From Solirubrobacter taibaiensis (lineage in GTDB: Bacteria; Actinomycetota; Thermoleophilia; Solirubrobacterales; Solirubrobacteraceae): 64,000 nucleotides of DNA. The position numbers and the translations under genes were made by a program. The stretch is from positions 1 through 64,000 of the forward strand of contig JAPDDQ010000019.1 in the NCBI GenBank assembly GCA_027587225.1, written 5' to 3'. Below the pieces are notes generated by a model. It had not been told where the DNA came from. It saw only the letters and a program-made list of their open reading frames with translations, and did not search any database. This document shows positions 57,796-64,000 of this stretch, piece by piece. Position 1 is the first letter of the stretch. Every line of letters starts with the position of its first letter.

Positions 57796-58758
57796 CTATG
57801 GCTGAGACGAACCCGAGGGCCCGCTCGACCCGCCACCAGGTGTACCCGCGCTCGCCGACGCGCCCGGCGTCGGTGATGGAGCGGCGGGTAGAGCCGTGGC
57901 AGCGCGCGGTACCCCCACATCGACAGTTCCCGCGCGGCGGTAGCGCAGGCGCTCAAACCGCAGCTCGTTGATCACCGCGCCCGAGAGCACGATCAGCGCG
58001 AGCACGTAGAACCACACCAGCGCGATCAACACGAACACCGCGCTGGTGCCGATGCGCAGGGTCGAGATGTTGGTCAGGTAGACCGGGAACGTGACGTCCA
58101 CGATCCCGGTCGCCGCCGTCGCGGCCAGCGCGCCCGGCCACACGCACGACCACGGGATGTAGCCCTTCGGGACCGCGGTGTAGGTGATGCACAGCGCGCC
58201 GAAGAGCACGATCAGGCCAAGGCCGACCGAGGCGAAGTAGACGAGATCGGTCGTGCCGCCGAGGCCGAACGGCAGATCCTCGGCGCTCGACGCCAGCAGC
58301 GCCTGCACGGTCGGCACCGCGACGCTGGCCGCGATGAACACCAGCACGACGGCGAGCATCGCGAAGCCGAACAGCTTCTGGTGCACCCACGTGCGGCACG
58401 GCCGGTGGTAGATGCGGCAGAACGCCGTGTCCAGCGCGCCCCAGAAGGACGCGCCGACCCACAGCGAAGACACGACGGCGACGATGCCGACGGTCGTGGA
58501 GGACTCCTGCAGCCGGCGGATGCCGTCCACGAGGGTGCTCTCGGCCGCGGTGGGAAAGATCGTGCGGGCGTCCTGGATAACGGACGCGGCGAGCTCCGGG
58601 GAGCGCACGACGCGACTGGCGACGAACAGCGAGATCAGCGCCAGCGGGAAGATCGACAGCAGCAGGTTGTACGCCACCATCGCGGAGAGGCCGGTGATGC
58701 CGTCCTCGTAGGCCTTGCGCCAGAACGCGGCAATAGAACGGGCGGCGCGATGGATCAC
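57796..58758 (-). CDS. YihY/RNase BN-like membrane protein
   Basis: 320-aa polytopic protein of the YihY (UPF0761) family with six TM helices (about 25-45, 90-115, 135-160, 175-200, 210-230, 240-265). Pieces: GITGLSAMVAYNLLLSIFPLAL, ALDTAFCRIYHRPCRTWVHQK and LRIGTSAVFVLIALVWFYVLAL. Function unclear; the old RNase BN label is wrong for this family. A Pro/Ser/Gly tail follows. It interrupts the flagellar cluster between fliN and fliO on the same strand. Confidence 0.85.
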   Translation of the reverse strand: MIHRAARSIAAFWRKAYEDGITGLSAMVAYNLLLSIFPLALISLFVASRVVRSPELAASVIQDARTIFPTAAESTLVDGIRRLQESSTTVGIVAVVSSLWVGASFWGALDTAFCRIYHRPCRTWVHQKLFGFAMLAVVLVFIAASVAVPTVQALLASSAEDLPFGLGGTTDLVYFASVGLGLIVLFGALCITYTAVPKGYIPWSCVWPGALAATAATGIVDVTFPVYLTNISTLRIGTSAVFVLIALVWFYVLALIVLSGAVINELRFERLRYRRAGTVDVGVPRAATALPAAPSPTPGASASAGTPGGGSSGPSGSSQP

Positions 58759-58786
58759 GCCGCCCGTTCTAGCCGAAACGTTGGTG

Positions 58787-59143
58787 CTAGACGTCGCCCT
58801 CAGCGCCGTCGGCGGACTCGGAGCCCGACGGAGCCAGCACTTCGGTGACCCGCAGGCCGAACTCCTCGTCGATCACGACGACCTCGCCGCGCGCGATCGG
58901 CTTGCCGTTGACCAGCAGGTCGACAGGCTCGCCGGCGAGCTTGTTCAGGGTCACGATCGACCCCGGGCCCAGGGCGAGGGCCTCGCGGATCGTCATCTTC
59001 GTGCGCCCCACTTCGACGGCCAGCTCCACCGGCACGTCGTGCAGGCGGGAAAGCTCCTCGGCGCTGACGGGCTGCGTGGCGGAGTGCTCCGCCGGCCCGG
59101 CCGTGGTGGTCTCGAAGGGTGCGTAATCGACGTTTTCAGCCAT
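58787..59143 (-). CDS. fliN: FliN, flagellar motor switch protein
   Basis: 118-aa C-ring subunit. Acidic or Thr-rich N-terminus (about 1-28), then the SpoA/CheC-like domain (about 35-105): [57 protein letters not shown]. Follows fliL by 8 bp. No fliM lies between them, where it usually sits. Confidence 0.94.
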   Translation of the reverse strand: MAENVDYAPFETTTAGPAEHSATQPVSAEELSRLHDVPVELAVEVGRTKMTIREALALGPGSIVTLNKLAGEPVDLLVNGKPIARGEVVVIDEEFGLRVTEVLAPSGSESADGAEGDV

Positions 59144-59151
59144 GGGTGTCC

Positions 59152-59607
59152 TTACTGGACGGTCAGGTCCGAGAAGATGACGTGCTCGACCTTGACATCG
59201 GTGTGCTTCTTGATGTCCTTGAGGATCTCCTCCTTGAGATGCTCACGGCCCTTCTTCTCGATGAGCTCCTTATCGGTCGCATCAGTGAGGGTATCCGTGA
59301 TGACGTCGCGAACAACGCCTTCCTGCAGCATCGCGCCGTAACCCTCGGGCGGGGTCGGGGCCGCACCGTGGCCGCCGCCGGCCGCGACCGTGGAGACGTC
59401 GTCGTGGGCGAGGATCAGACCGACCTGCAGCTTGGCGAAGCGGCCGTCGGCCAGATTCACCAGGAACTCCTTCTCGAGCATGTACACCGAGCCGTGAACC
59501 TTGGGCTCCGGCTCCTTCTTCGCCTCGGCCGGCTTGGCCAGGACGAACTTGTACACGCCGCCGAGAACGGCGAGCAGGGCGATGACTGGAACGATTTTCT
59601 TGACCAT
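59152..59607 (-). CDS. fliL: FliL, stator-associated membrane protein
   Basis: 151 aa. Single N-terminal TM helix ([20 protein letters not shown]) and a periplasmic SPFH-like FliL domain (about 38-151): [60 protein letters not shown] at the C-terminus. Supports stator function. Gly/Pro insert about 72-88. Confidence 0.93.
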   Translation of the reverse strand: MVKKIVPVIALLAVLGGVYKFVLAKPAEAKKEPEPKVHGSVYMLEKEFLVNLADGRFAKLQVGLILAHDDVSTVAAGGGHGAAPTPPEGYGAMLQEGVVRDVITDTLTDATDKELIEKKGREHLKEEILKDIKKHTDVKVEHVIFSDLTVQ

Positions 59608-59627
59608 GATTTCAGCGCCTCCATGCG

Positions 59628-60473
59628 CTAGGGATGTGACTCCGTGTCAGTGGTGACGGGTGCGTTCAGGCGCGAGAGCACGATCTCGACCCGTCGGTTC
59701 TTCGCACGCCCTTCGGACGTGGAATTGCTGTCGATGGGCTCCTGGCTGGCGTACATGCCGCCGGAGACCCGCCGGGGGTTCACGCCATTGGCGGTGAAGT
59801 CCCGGATCACTGCGCCGGCGCGAGCGCCGGAAAGTTCCCAGTTGCTGGGGTACTGCGAGCCCGAGATCGGCTGCGAGTCGGTGTGACCCTCGACGACGAT
59901 CGGGTGCTCACGTTCGCCGCGGATGACGACCGCGATCTTGTCCACCAGGCCTTTCGCGTACGGCTTCAGCGTCGCTGAGCCGGACTGGAAGAACACCTTG
60001 TCGGTGAGCAGCTGGATCACCAGGCCGCGGCGCCGGACGGTCACGTTGACCTTGCCCTGCAGACCCGCGTCCTTGGCCAGGTTGTCGATCCGGCGCTTGA
60101 GCGCGCGGAAGTCCTGTTCCTCCTGCTTGGACTTCTTCTCGGCTTCCGCGGCGGACTGCTTGGACGTCTTGGCACCCTGGATGTCGGTCAGCGGACGCAG
60201 CGAGGGCAGCGGCGGCTGGACCGAGGACTGCTGCGTCTCGTCGGCGCTCGAACCTGCGTTGAGCATCGACTTGCCGCCGTCCAGGACCGCGCCCGAGAAC
60301 GCGTCGTTGAGGGACTTCTGGAGCGCCTCGAACTTCGACGTGTTCACGGACGAGATCGAGAAGAGCACCATGAAGAGCGCGAAGAGCAGCGTCATCATGT
60401 CCGCGAAGGACACGAGCCAGCGCTCTTCGTTCTCGTGCTCCTCCTCGTGGTGCGCTTTGTGTTTGCGGGCCAT
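59628..60473 (-). CDS. motB: MotB, flagellar stator protein
   Basis: 281 aa. Basic/His/Glu-rich N-terminus, TM helix about 20-42 with the ion-binding Asp25 in SFADMMTLL, plug/linker, and an OmpA-like peptidoglycan-binding domain (about 160-270) with VVEGHTDSQPISGSQYPSNW, LSGARAGAV and GRAKNRRVEIVL. Anchors the stator to the wall. 10 bp after motA. Confidence 0.96.
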   Translation of the reverse strand: MARKHKAHHEEEHENEERWLVSFADMMTLLFALFMVLFSISSVNTSKFEALQKSLNDAFSGAVLDGGKSMLNAGSSADETQQSSVQPPLPSLRPLTDIQGAKTSKQSAAEAEKKSKQEEQDFRALKRRIDNLAKDAGLQGKVNVTVRRRGLVIQLLTDKVFFQSGSATLKPYAKGLVDKIAVVIRGEREHPIVVEGHTDSQPISGSQYPSNWELSGARAGAVIRDFTANGVNPRRVSGGMYASQEPIDSNSTSEGRAKNRRVEIVLSRLNAPVTTDTESHP

Positions 60474-60483
60474 GACGAAGGAC

Positions 60484-61293
60484 CTACGCGGCGGCGGCGG
60501 CCTTGGCGGCAGCGGCGGCCTCGGCCTGCTGCTCCTCGCTGAGGCGCTGCTTCGGCGGGACGAAGGTGATGAGCTTCTCCTGGACGACGCGGGGGTTGTC
60601 GCCGGCCTGGATGGAGAGGATGCCCTCGACGATCAGCGAGCGCGCGTGGAGCTCTTCCTGAGAGAGCTGCTTCAGGCGGGCGCCGGCCGGGAGGAAGACG
60701 ACGTTGGCCGAGGCGACACCGAGCAGCGTCGCGATGAACGCGGCCGCGATCATCGGGCCGAGCGTCTCGGGCTGGTCGAGGTTGCCGAGCACGTGGATCA
60801 GACCGAAGACGGTGCCGATGATGCCCATGGTCGGGGCGTAGCCGCCGGCCTTGTCGAACGGCTGCACGGCAGCGGCGTGGCGCTTGCGCATGGCGTCGTT
60901 CTCGGACTCGAGGATGTCGGCGACCAGGTCGGGGTCCGTGCCGTCGACGACGAGCTGCAGGCCCTTCTTGGTGAACGGGTCCTCGATCGAGTTGGTGACC
61001 TCGTCGAGGGCCAGCAGGCCGTCACGACGGGCGGCCTCGGCGTAGCCGACGAGCTCGGTCACCTTGGCGTTCAGGTCGGGCGAGTCCGGCGCGAAGACGC
61101 GCTTGTACTGCATCGGGATCGCCTTGACCGAATCAAAGCTGGTGCCCATGATCGTCGCGCCGAGCGTGCCACCGAGCACGATGAGCATGGCGGGCAGGTT
61201 CAGGACGGCAAAGGGGTTCGACCCCTCGAGCGTGGCGCCGAGGTAAAGGCCGGCGAGGCCGACGACAAGGCCGATGAGCGAAGAGACCTTCAT
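60484..61293 (-). CDS. motA: MotA, flagellar stator protein
   Basis: 269 aa. Four TM helices (about 3-22, 33-52, 155-178, 188-207); cytoplasmic loop about 55-150. Core motif GGYAPTMGIIGTVFGLIHVL and ASANVVFLPAGARLK. Ala-rich C-terminus. Forms the proton (or sodium) channel with MotB. ATG overlaps the flbD stop by 4 bp. Confidence 0.96.
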   Translation of the reverse strand: MKVSSLIGLVVGLAGLYLGATLEGSNPFAVLNLPAMLIVLGGTLGATIMGTSFDSVKAIPMQYKRVFAPDSPDLNAKVTELVGYAEAARRDGLLALDEVTNSIEDPFTKKGLQLVVDGTDPDLVADILESENDAMRKRHAAAVQPFDKAGGYAPTMGIIGTVFGLIHVLGNLDQPETLGPMIAAAFIATLLGVASANVVFLPAGARLKQLSQEELHARSLIVEGILSIQAGDNPRVVQEKLITFVPPKQRLSEEQQAEAAAAAKAAAAA

Positions 61294-61589
61294 CGGTCGT
61301 TCTCCTCGTGATCAGGGTTGGAGGGGGGAGGGGCGGCTGCGGCCGCGACGAGCGTGAGAGCCGCGTCGCTGCGGCGCTTGACGGGGGTGCTGGGGAGCGC
61401 TTGGCTCAAGATGCCGGCGCGCCAGTCCTTGATGGCGGTCACGACGACCTCAGGAGAGTCGGACACCAGCACCTTCTGGTGCGTGGTCAGCGTCACCACC
61501 GTGTCGGGCGTCGAGTCGATGGCGACGATCAGGTCGGGGTTGAGGTAGAAGACCTCAGCCCGCGTCGATAGGCGGTGGAGACGGATCAC
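61290..61589 (-). CDS. flbD: FlbD-like flagellar protein
   Basis: 99 aa. The first about 60 residues are the FlbD/SwrD family domain: IRLHRLSTRAEVFYLNPDLI, VAIDSTPDTVVTLTTHQKVLV, SPEVVVTAIKDWR. In Bacillus SwrD supports motor torque; a C-terminal 35-residue Ala/Pro/Ser extension is unusual. GTG 61589 begins 7 nt after a sigma-28-like -10, so it is probably leaderless. First gene of flbD-motA-motB-fliL-fliN. Confidence 0.88.
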   Translation of the reverse strand: MIRLHRLSTRAEVFYLNPDLIVAIDSTPDTVVTLTTHQKVLVSDSPEVVVTAIKDWRAGILSQALPSTPVKRRSDAALTLVAAAAAPPPSNPDHEENDR

Positions 61590-61596
61590 ACCCCTG

Positions 61597-61625
61597 TCAT
61601 CGGCAGATGTACGAGAACCCTTAAA
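61597..61625 (-). promoter_or_regulatory. Sigma-28-like promoter for flbD-mot operon
   Basis: Minus strand TTTAAG (61625-61620), 15-nt spacer, GCCGATGA (61604-61597), 7 nt to GTG 61589. The -35 box begins 2 bp after the flgE terminator stem. Confidence 0.65.
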
Positions 61626-61627
61626 CG

Positions 61628-61654
61628 AAAAAGCCCGCCAGAGGCGGGCTTTTT
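61628..61654 (-). terminator. Intrinsic terminator of fliK-flgD-flgE operon
   Basis: 12-bp stem (AAAAAGCCCGCC/GGCGGGCTTTTT) with an AGA loop; read on the minus strand it ends in a T-run. Lies 20 bp after the flgE stop. Confidence 0.88.
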
Positions 61655-61674
61655 GGCTCTACGTCAGGAAACTA

Positions 61675-62529
61675 CTACCGCTTGAGGTTGACCAGATCCT
61701 GCAGCATCTCGTCGGCGGTGGAGATGACGCGCGAGTTGGCCTGGAAGCCGCGCTGGGCGGTGATCATGTTCGTGAACGTCTGGGAGAGGTCCACGTTGGA
61801 CATCTCGAGCGTGCCGCCCCACGTGCTGCCGGCGCCACCCTGGCCCGGCGTGTTGACGATCTTCTGGCCGGAGTTGGCCGACGTCGTCCACGAGTTGCCG
61901 CCGTTGCGCTCGAGGCCCGAGGCGTTCGAGAACGTGGCGATCGTCAGGCGGTAGCCGGTGACGCGGTTGCCCGTGTTGCTGTCGACCCAGGACACGCCGC
62001 CCGTGTTGTCGACCGCGACGCCCGTGGCGCCGTTCGGGACCTTGATCGCGACTTCGGTGTTGATCGGCTGGTTCGTGTTCTGGTCCATCTGGTAACCGAC
62101 GACGTACTGGCCGGACGCGGTGGTCAGGTAGCCCTCGTTGGAGACCGAGAAGTTGCCCGCACGGGTGTAGCTCGTGGGCGTCAGCGGCGAGTTGGCCGCG
62201 GTCGGCTTGCCCTCGGCGACCTGGAAGAAGCCCTCGCCCTCGATCGAGACGTCCAGCGGGTTGCCGGTCGTCTGACGGGTGCCGCCGGACATCAGGTTGT
62301 CGATCGAGCCGAGACCGACACCGAGGCCGACCTGAGAAGCGTTCGAGCCGCCCGTGCTGTTGTTGGCACCGGCCGCGCCGCGCTGAAGCTGGTTCAAGCT
62401 GTCCTGGAAGGTGACTCGAGCGGACTTGTAGCCGATCGTGTTCACGTTCGAGATGTCATTCGCGGTGACATCGAGCATGACCTGGTGCTGCTTCAGACCG
62501 CTGATCGCGGAAAACATGCCTCGCATCAT
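61675..62529 (-). CDS. flgE: FlgE, flagellar hook protein
   Basis: 284-aa hook subunit of the short (Bacillus-like) type. N-terminal rod-signature MFSAISGLKQHQVMLDVTAN then DISNVNTIGYK (about 5-35), a central domain (about 75-220) and the C-terminal helix (LSQTFTNMITAQRGFQANSR, then TADEMLQDLVNL). Exported, polymerises to form the hook. FlgG is the alternative, but the neighbours flgD and fliK favour FlgE. AAGGAG lies 11 nt upstream of ATG 62529. Confidence 0.9.
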   Translation of the reverse strand: MMRGMFSAISGLKQHQVMLDVTANDISNVNTIGYKSARVTFQDSLNQLQRGAAGANNSTGGSNASQVGLGVGLGSIDNLMSGGTRQTTGNPLDVSIEGEGFFQVAEGKPTAANSPLTPTSYTRAGNFSVSNEGYLTTASGQYVVGYQMDQNTNQPINTEVAIKVPNGATGVAVDNTGGVSWVDSNTGNRVTGYRLTIATFSNASGLERNGGNSWTTSANSGQKIVNTPGQGGAGSTWGGTLEMSNVDLSQTFTNMITAQRGFQANSRVISTADEMLQDLVNLKR

Positions 62530-62583
62530 GAGAGGGGGTGCTCCTTGGGGGTTTCTGCTTGAAGGGGAGAGTCGGCCGCGGAA

Positions 62584-63024
62584 CTACGCGGTGACTTCGG
62601 CGAGCTTGGACGGATCGATGCCGGGCTTGCCGGCGACGGTCAGGGTGGCCTGGCCGTCCTTTGTGGTCGAGACACGCTCGACCTTGCCGGTCTGCAGCTC
62701 GCCCTTGTCGTCGACGTAGCTGACCGTGCGGCCGATCAGGCCGACGGCGGAAGAGGTGTTCAGCGAGGACGCGATGTTCGAGTTCGTCGCCTGCATGTTG
62801 TTCATGCCTTCGACCATCGAGAACGAGGCCATCTGCGCGATCGACTCGCTGGCGTCCATCGGAGCCGACGGGTCCTGGTGCTGGAGCTGGGCGATGAACA
62901 GCTTCAGGAAGCCGTCCTTGTCGAGCGACGCCTTGGGGTTCGCGAGGGCCGCGGTGCCCGACCCTGCGGCCGTGTGCGTGGCCGTGGTCGGGGTGGTCGC
63001 GGTCGTGGAGGAGATTTCGGTCAT
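62584..63024 (-). CDS. flgD: FlgD, hook assembly scaffold
   Basis: 146 aa, the short form. Thr/Ala-rich N-terminus (about 1-28), conserved FlgD helix LDKDGFLKLFIAQLQHQDPS and PMDASESIAQMASFSMVEGM, then a small beta domain (SSAVGLIGRTVSYVDDKGEL). Caps the growing hook. No FlgD-Ig domain. Lies between fliK and flgE. Confidence 0.95.
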   Translation of the reverse strand: MTEISSTTATTPTTATHTAAGSGTAALANPKASLDKDGFLKLFIAQLQHQDPSAPMDASESIAQMASFSMVEGMNNMQATNSNIASSLNTSSAVGLIGRTVSYVDDKGELQTGKVERVSTTKDGQATLTVAGKPGIDPSKLAEVTA

Positions 63025-63045
63025 GAGGAGGGAGGTGGCTCCGGA

Positions 63046-64000
63046 TCAGGCAAGGACGTCGACGTGCACGCCGTTCGGGAGGACAAGACTCGTGTCGGCA
63101 GGTGCAGCGGTTTCCGTAAGCCCCGCGTCACCCTGCGGACCAAAGCGGAGGTTCTGCACGCCGCCCGGGTTGTGGTTGTCGCCGAAGATGTCCGCCTGCC
63201 TGGAGCCGGCCTGCTGCTGCTCCTGGTACTGCTGCTGGGTCGAGACGTCCAGCGAGAGCAGGTTCACGTTGCGGTCCGCGAGGTCGCGGCGCAGGTCGTC
63301 GGCCGCGTGCGTCAGCAGCTTCGCCGCCTCGGCCGAATCGGCCACCAGCTGGGCGGTGACGCCGTGCGGCGTCGACTGCAGGCGCACTTCGATGCCGCCG
63401 AGCTCGACCGGCTTGAGGTTGAGCTTCGCGTGCGTGATGCCGCGGTCGGCCGCCATCTGGATCAGCTGGGCGGCGCTCTCGGGCGCCCGGTAGAGCGGAA
63501 TCGCGCGCTGCAGGGCCGTGGGCGCGGGCGTGGCCACAGACTGCGCCACCGGCGCGGCCTGGGTGAGCGGCTGCGTCGTCGCGGCCGGGGCCGGCGCGTC
63601 GGCGGGCTTGCTCGCCTGCGCAGTGGCGTTCGCGGCCGCCTGCGGGTTGGGCTGCTGCTGCGAGGAGTCCTGCGAGGGCTGCTCGCCGCCCGCATTCGGT
63701 GCCACGGTCGTGGCGTCGAGCTGCGGCGCGGCGGCGTCCGCCGTCGGCAGCTCGGCCGGAAGCTCGATCGTGGGCAGGTCGGTCTGCGCCTCGGTCGCCA
63801 GGCCGGCCAGGAACGGCAGCGGAATGCCGCCGGGCGCAGCCGCGGTGGCGCCCTGCGTCGGCGCTTCGGCCGTCGTCGCCTCAGTGCCCGGCTGCGCCGG
63901 AGCGATGCCGTTGAGCAGGTTGAGCGCGGGGAACGCCGGGATCGCGACCGTCGTCGCCTCACCCTCCGCCGTCGCGGCGGCAGCCGGCACCGGCGCGCCC
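63046..64000 (-). CDS. fliK: FliK, hook-length control protein (5-prime end beyond window)
   Basis: At least 317 residues visible; the N-terminus lies beyond 64000 and a GTG at 63990 is probably internal. A long Ala/Pro/Thr/Gln-rich ruler region is followed by the FliK C-terminal (Flg_hook) domain about 90-140 residues before the end (KLNLKPVELGGIEVRLQSTP, HGVTAQLVADSAEAAKLLTH, LRRDLADRNVNLLSLDV). Exported, measures hook length and triggers FlhB switching. 21 bp upstream of flgD. Confidence 0.87.
   Translation of the reverse strand, partial: GAPVPAAAATAEGEATTVAIPAFPALNLLNGIAPAQPGTEATTAEAPTQGATAAAPGGIPLPFLAGLATEAQTDLPTIELPAELPTADAAAPQLDATTVAPNAGGEQPSQDSSQQQPNPQAAANATAQASKPADAPAPAATTQPLTQAAPVAQSVATPAPTALQRAIPLYRAPESAAQLIQMAADRGITHAKLNLKPVELGGIEVRLQSTPHGVTAQLVADSAEAAKLLTHAADDLRRDLADRNVNLLSLDVSTQQQYQEQQQAGSRQADIFGDNHNPGGVQNLRFGPQGDAGLTETAAPADTSLVLPNGVHVDVLA

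Overview
This is a high-GC window (roughly 70% G+C by eye) from a flagellated actinobacterium. The best fit is the class Thermoleophilia (Solirubrobacterales: Solirubrobacter, Conexibacter, Baekduia and relatives). The reasons are very high GC combined with a complete flagellar export cluster, compact flagellins, a DUF3105 protein, an XRE regulator with a lipocalin-like tail, and many genes that appear to be leaderless. The taxonomic call is inference from gene content, not from a marker gene. No rRNA, tRNA, CRISPR array, insertion sequence or prophage was seen, and no gene-free stretch exceeds 300 bases.

Layout. (1) 1-20.9 kb is a mixed chromosomal region. It holds a Ser/Thr kinase, a double-domain peptide deformylase, an XRE regulator next to a secreted protein and a SipW-type signal peptidase, several hydrolases, two AlkZ/YcaQ-like winged-helix proteins, a beta-propeller surface protein, a PEBP protein, pyrD, a lytic transglycosylase, an SDR, a GNAT protein and a DUF3105 protein. 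(2) 20.9-38.1 kb is a surface-polysaccharide locus: phosphoglycosyltransferase, several glycosyltransferases, a Wzx-like flippase, an O-antigen-ligase-like protein, a GT39-like membrane enzyme, a FlaA1/CapD-type dehydratase and a DUF354 protein, with a subtilase embedded. (3) 38.1-42.3 kb holds a trypsin-like protease, a STAS protein, DedA, a UppP-like phosphatase, purM and two small charged proteins. (4) 42.3-64 kb is the flagellar region. Apart from the 43.0-44.5 kb glycosyltransferase and its 26-codon leader peptide, it is all on the minus strand. In transcription order it reads fliK(partial)-flgD-flgE / flbD-motA-motB-fliL-fliN-yihY / fliO-fliP-fliQ-fliR-flhB-flhA-flhF-PilZ(YcgR-like)-two small genes / flagellin C / flagellin B / flagellin A / two glycosyltransferases. 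A CHAP-domain hydrolase gene lies beyond the plus-strand glycosyltransferase.

Regulation visible in the sequence. Many transcription units have a TANNNT -10 hexamer only 6-11 nt before the start codon and no Shine-Dalgarno, which indicates leaderless mRNAs. Six flagellar genes instead have sigma-28 (FliA/SigD)-like promoters of the form (T)CAAG or TAAAG, then N14-15, then (G/A)CCGA. The three flagellin genes are exceptions to the leaderless rule. Each has a 40-70 nt leader with an AAGGAG Shine-Dalgarno and a 5-prime stem-loop whose stem covaries between copies while the five-base loop is always ANGGA, the CsrA recognition motif. This predicts CsrA(/FliW) translational control of flagellin. 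The three glycosyltransferase genes beside the flagellins suggest flagellin glycosylation.
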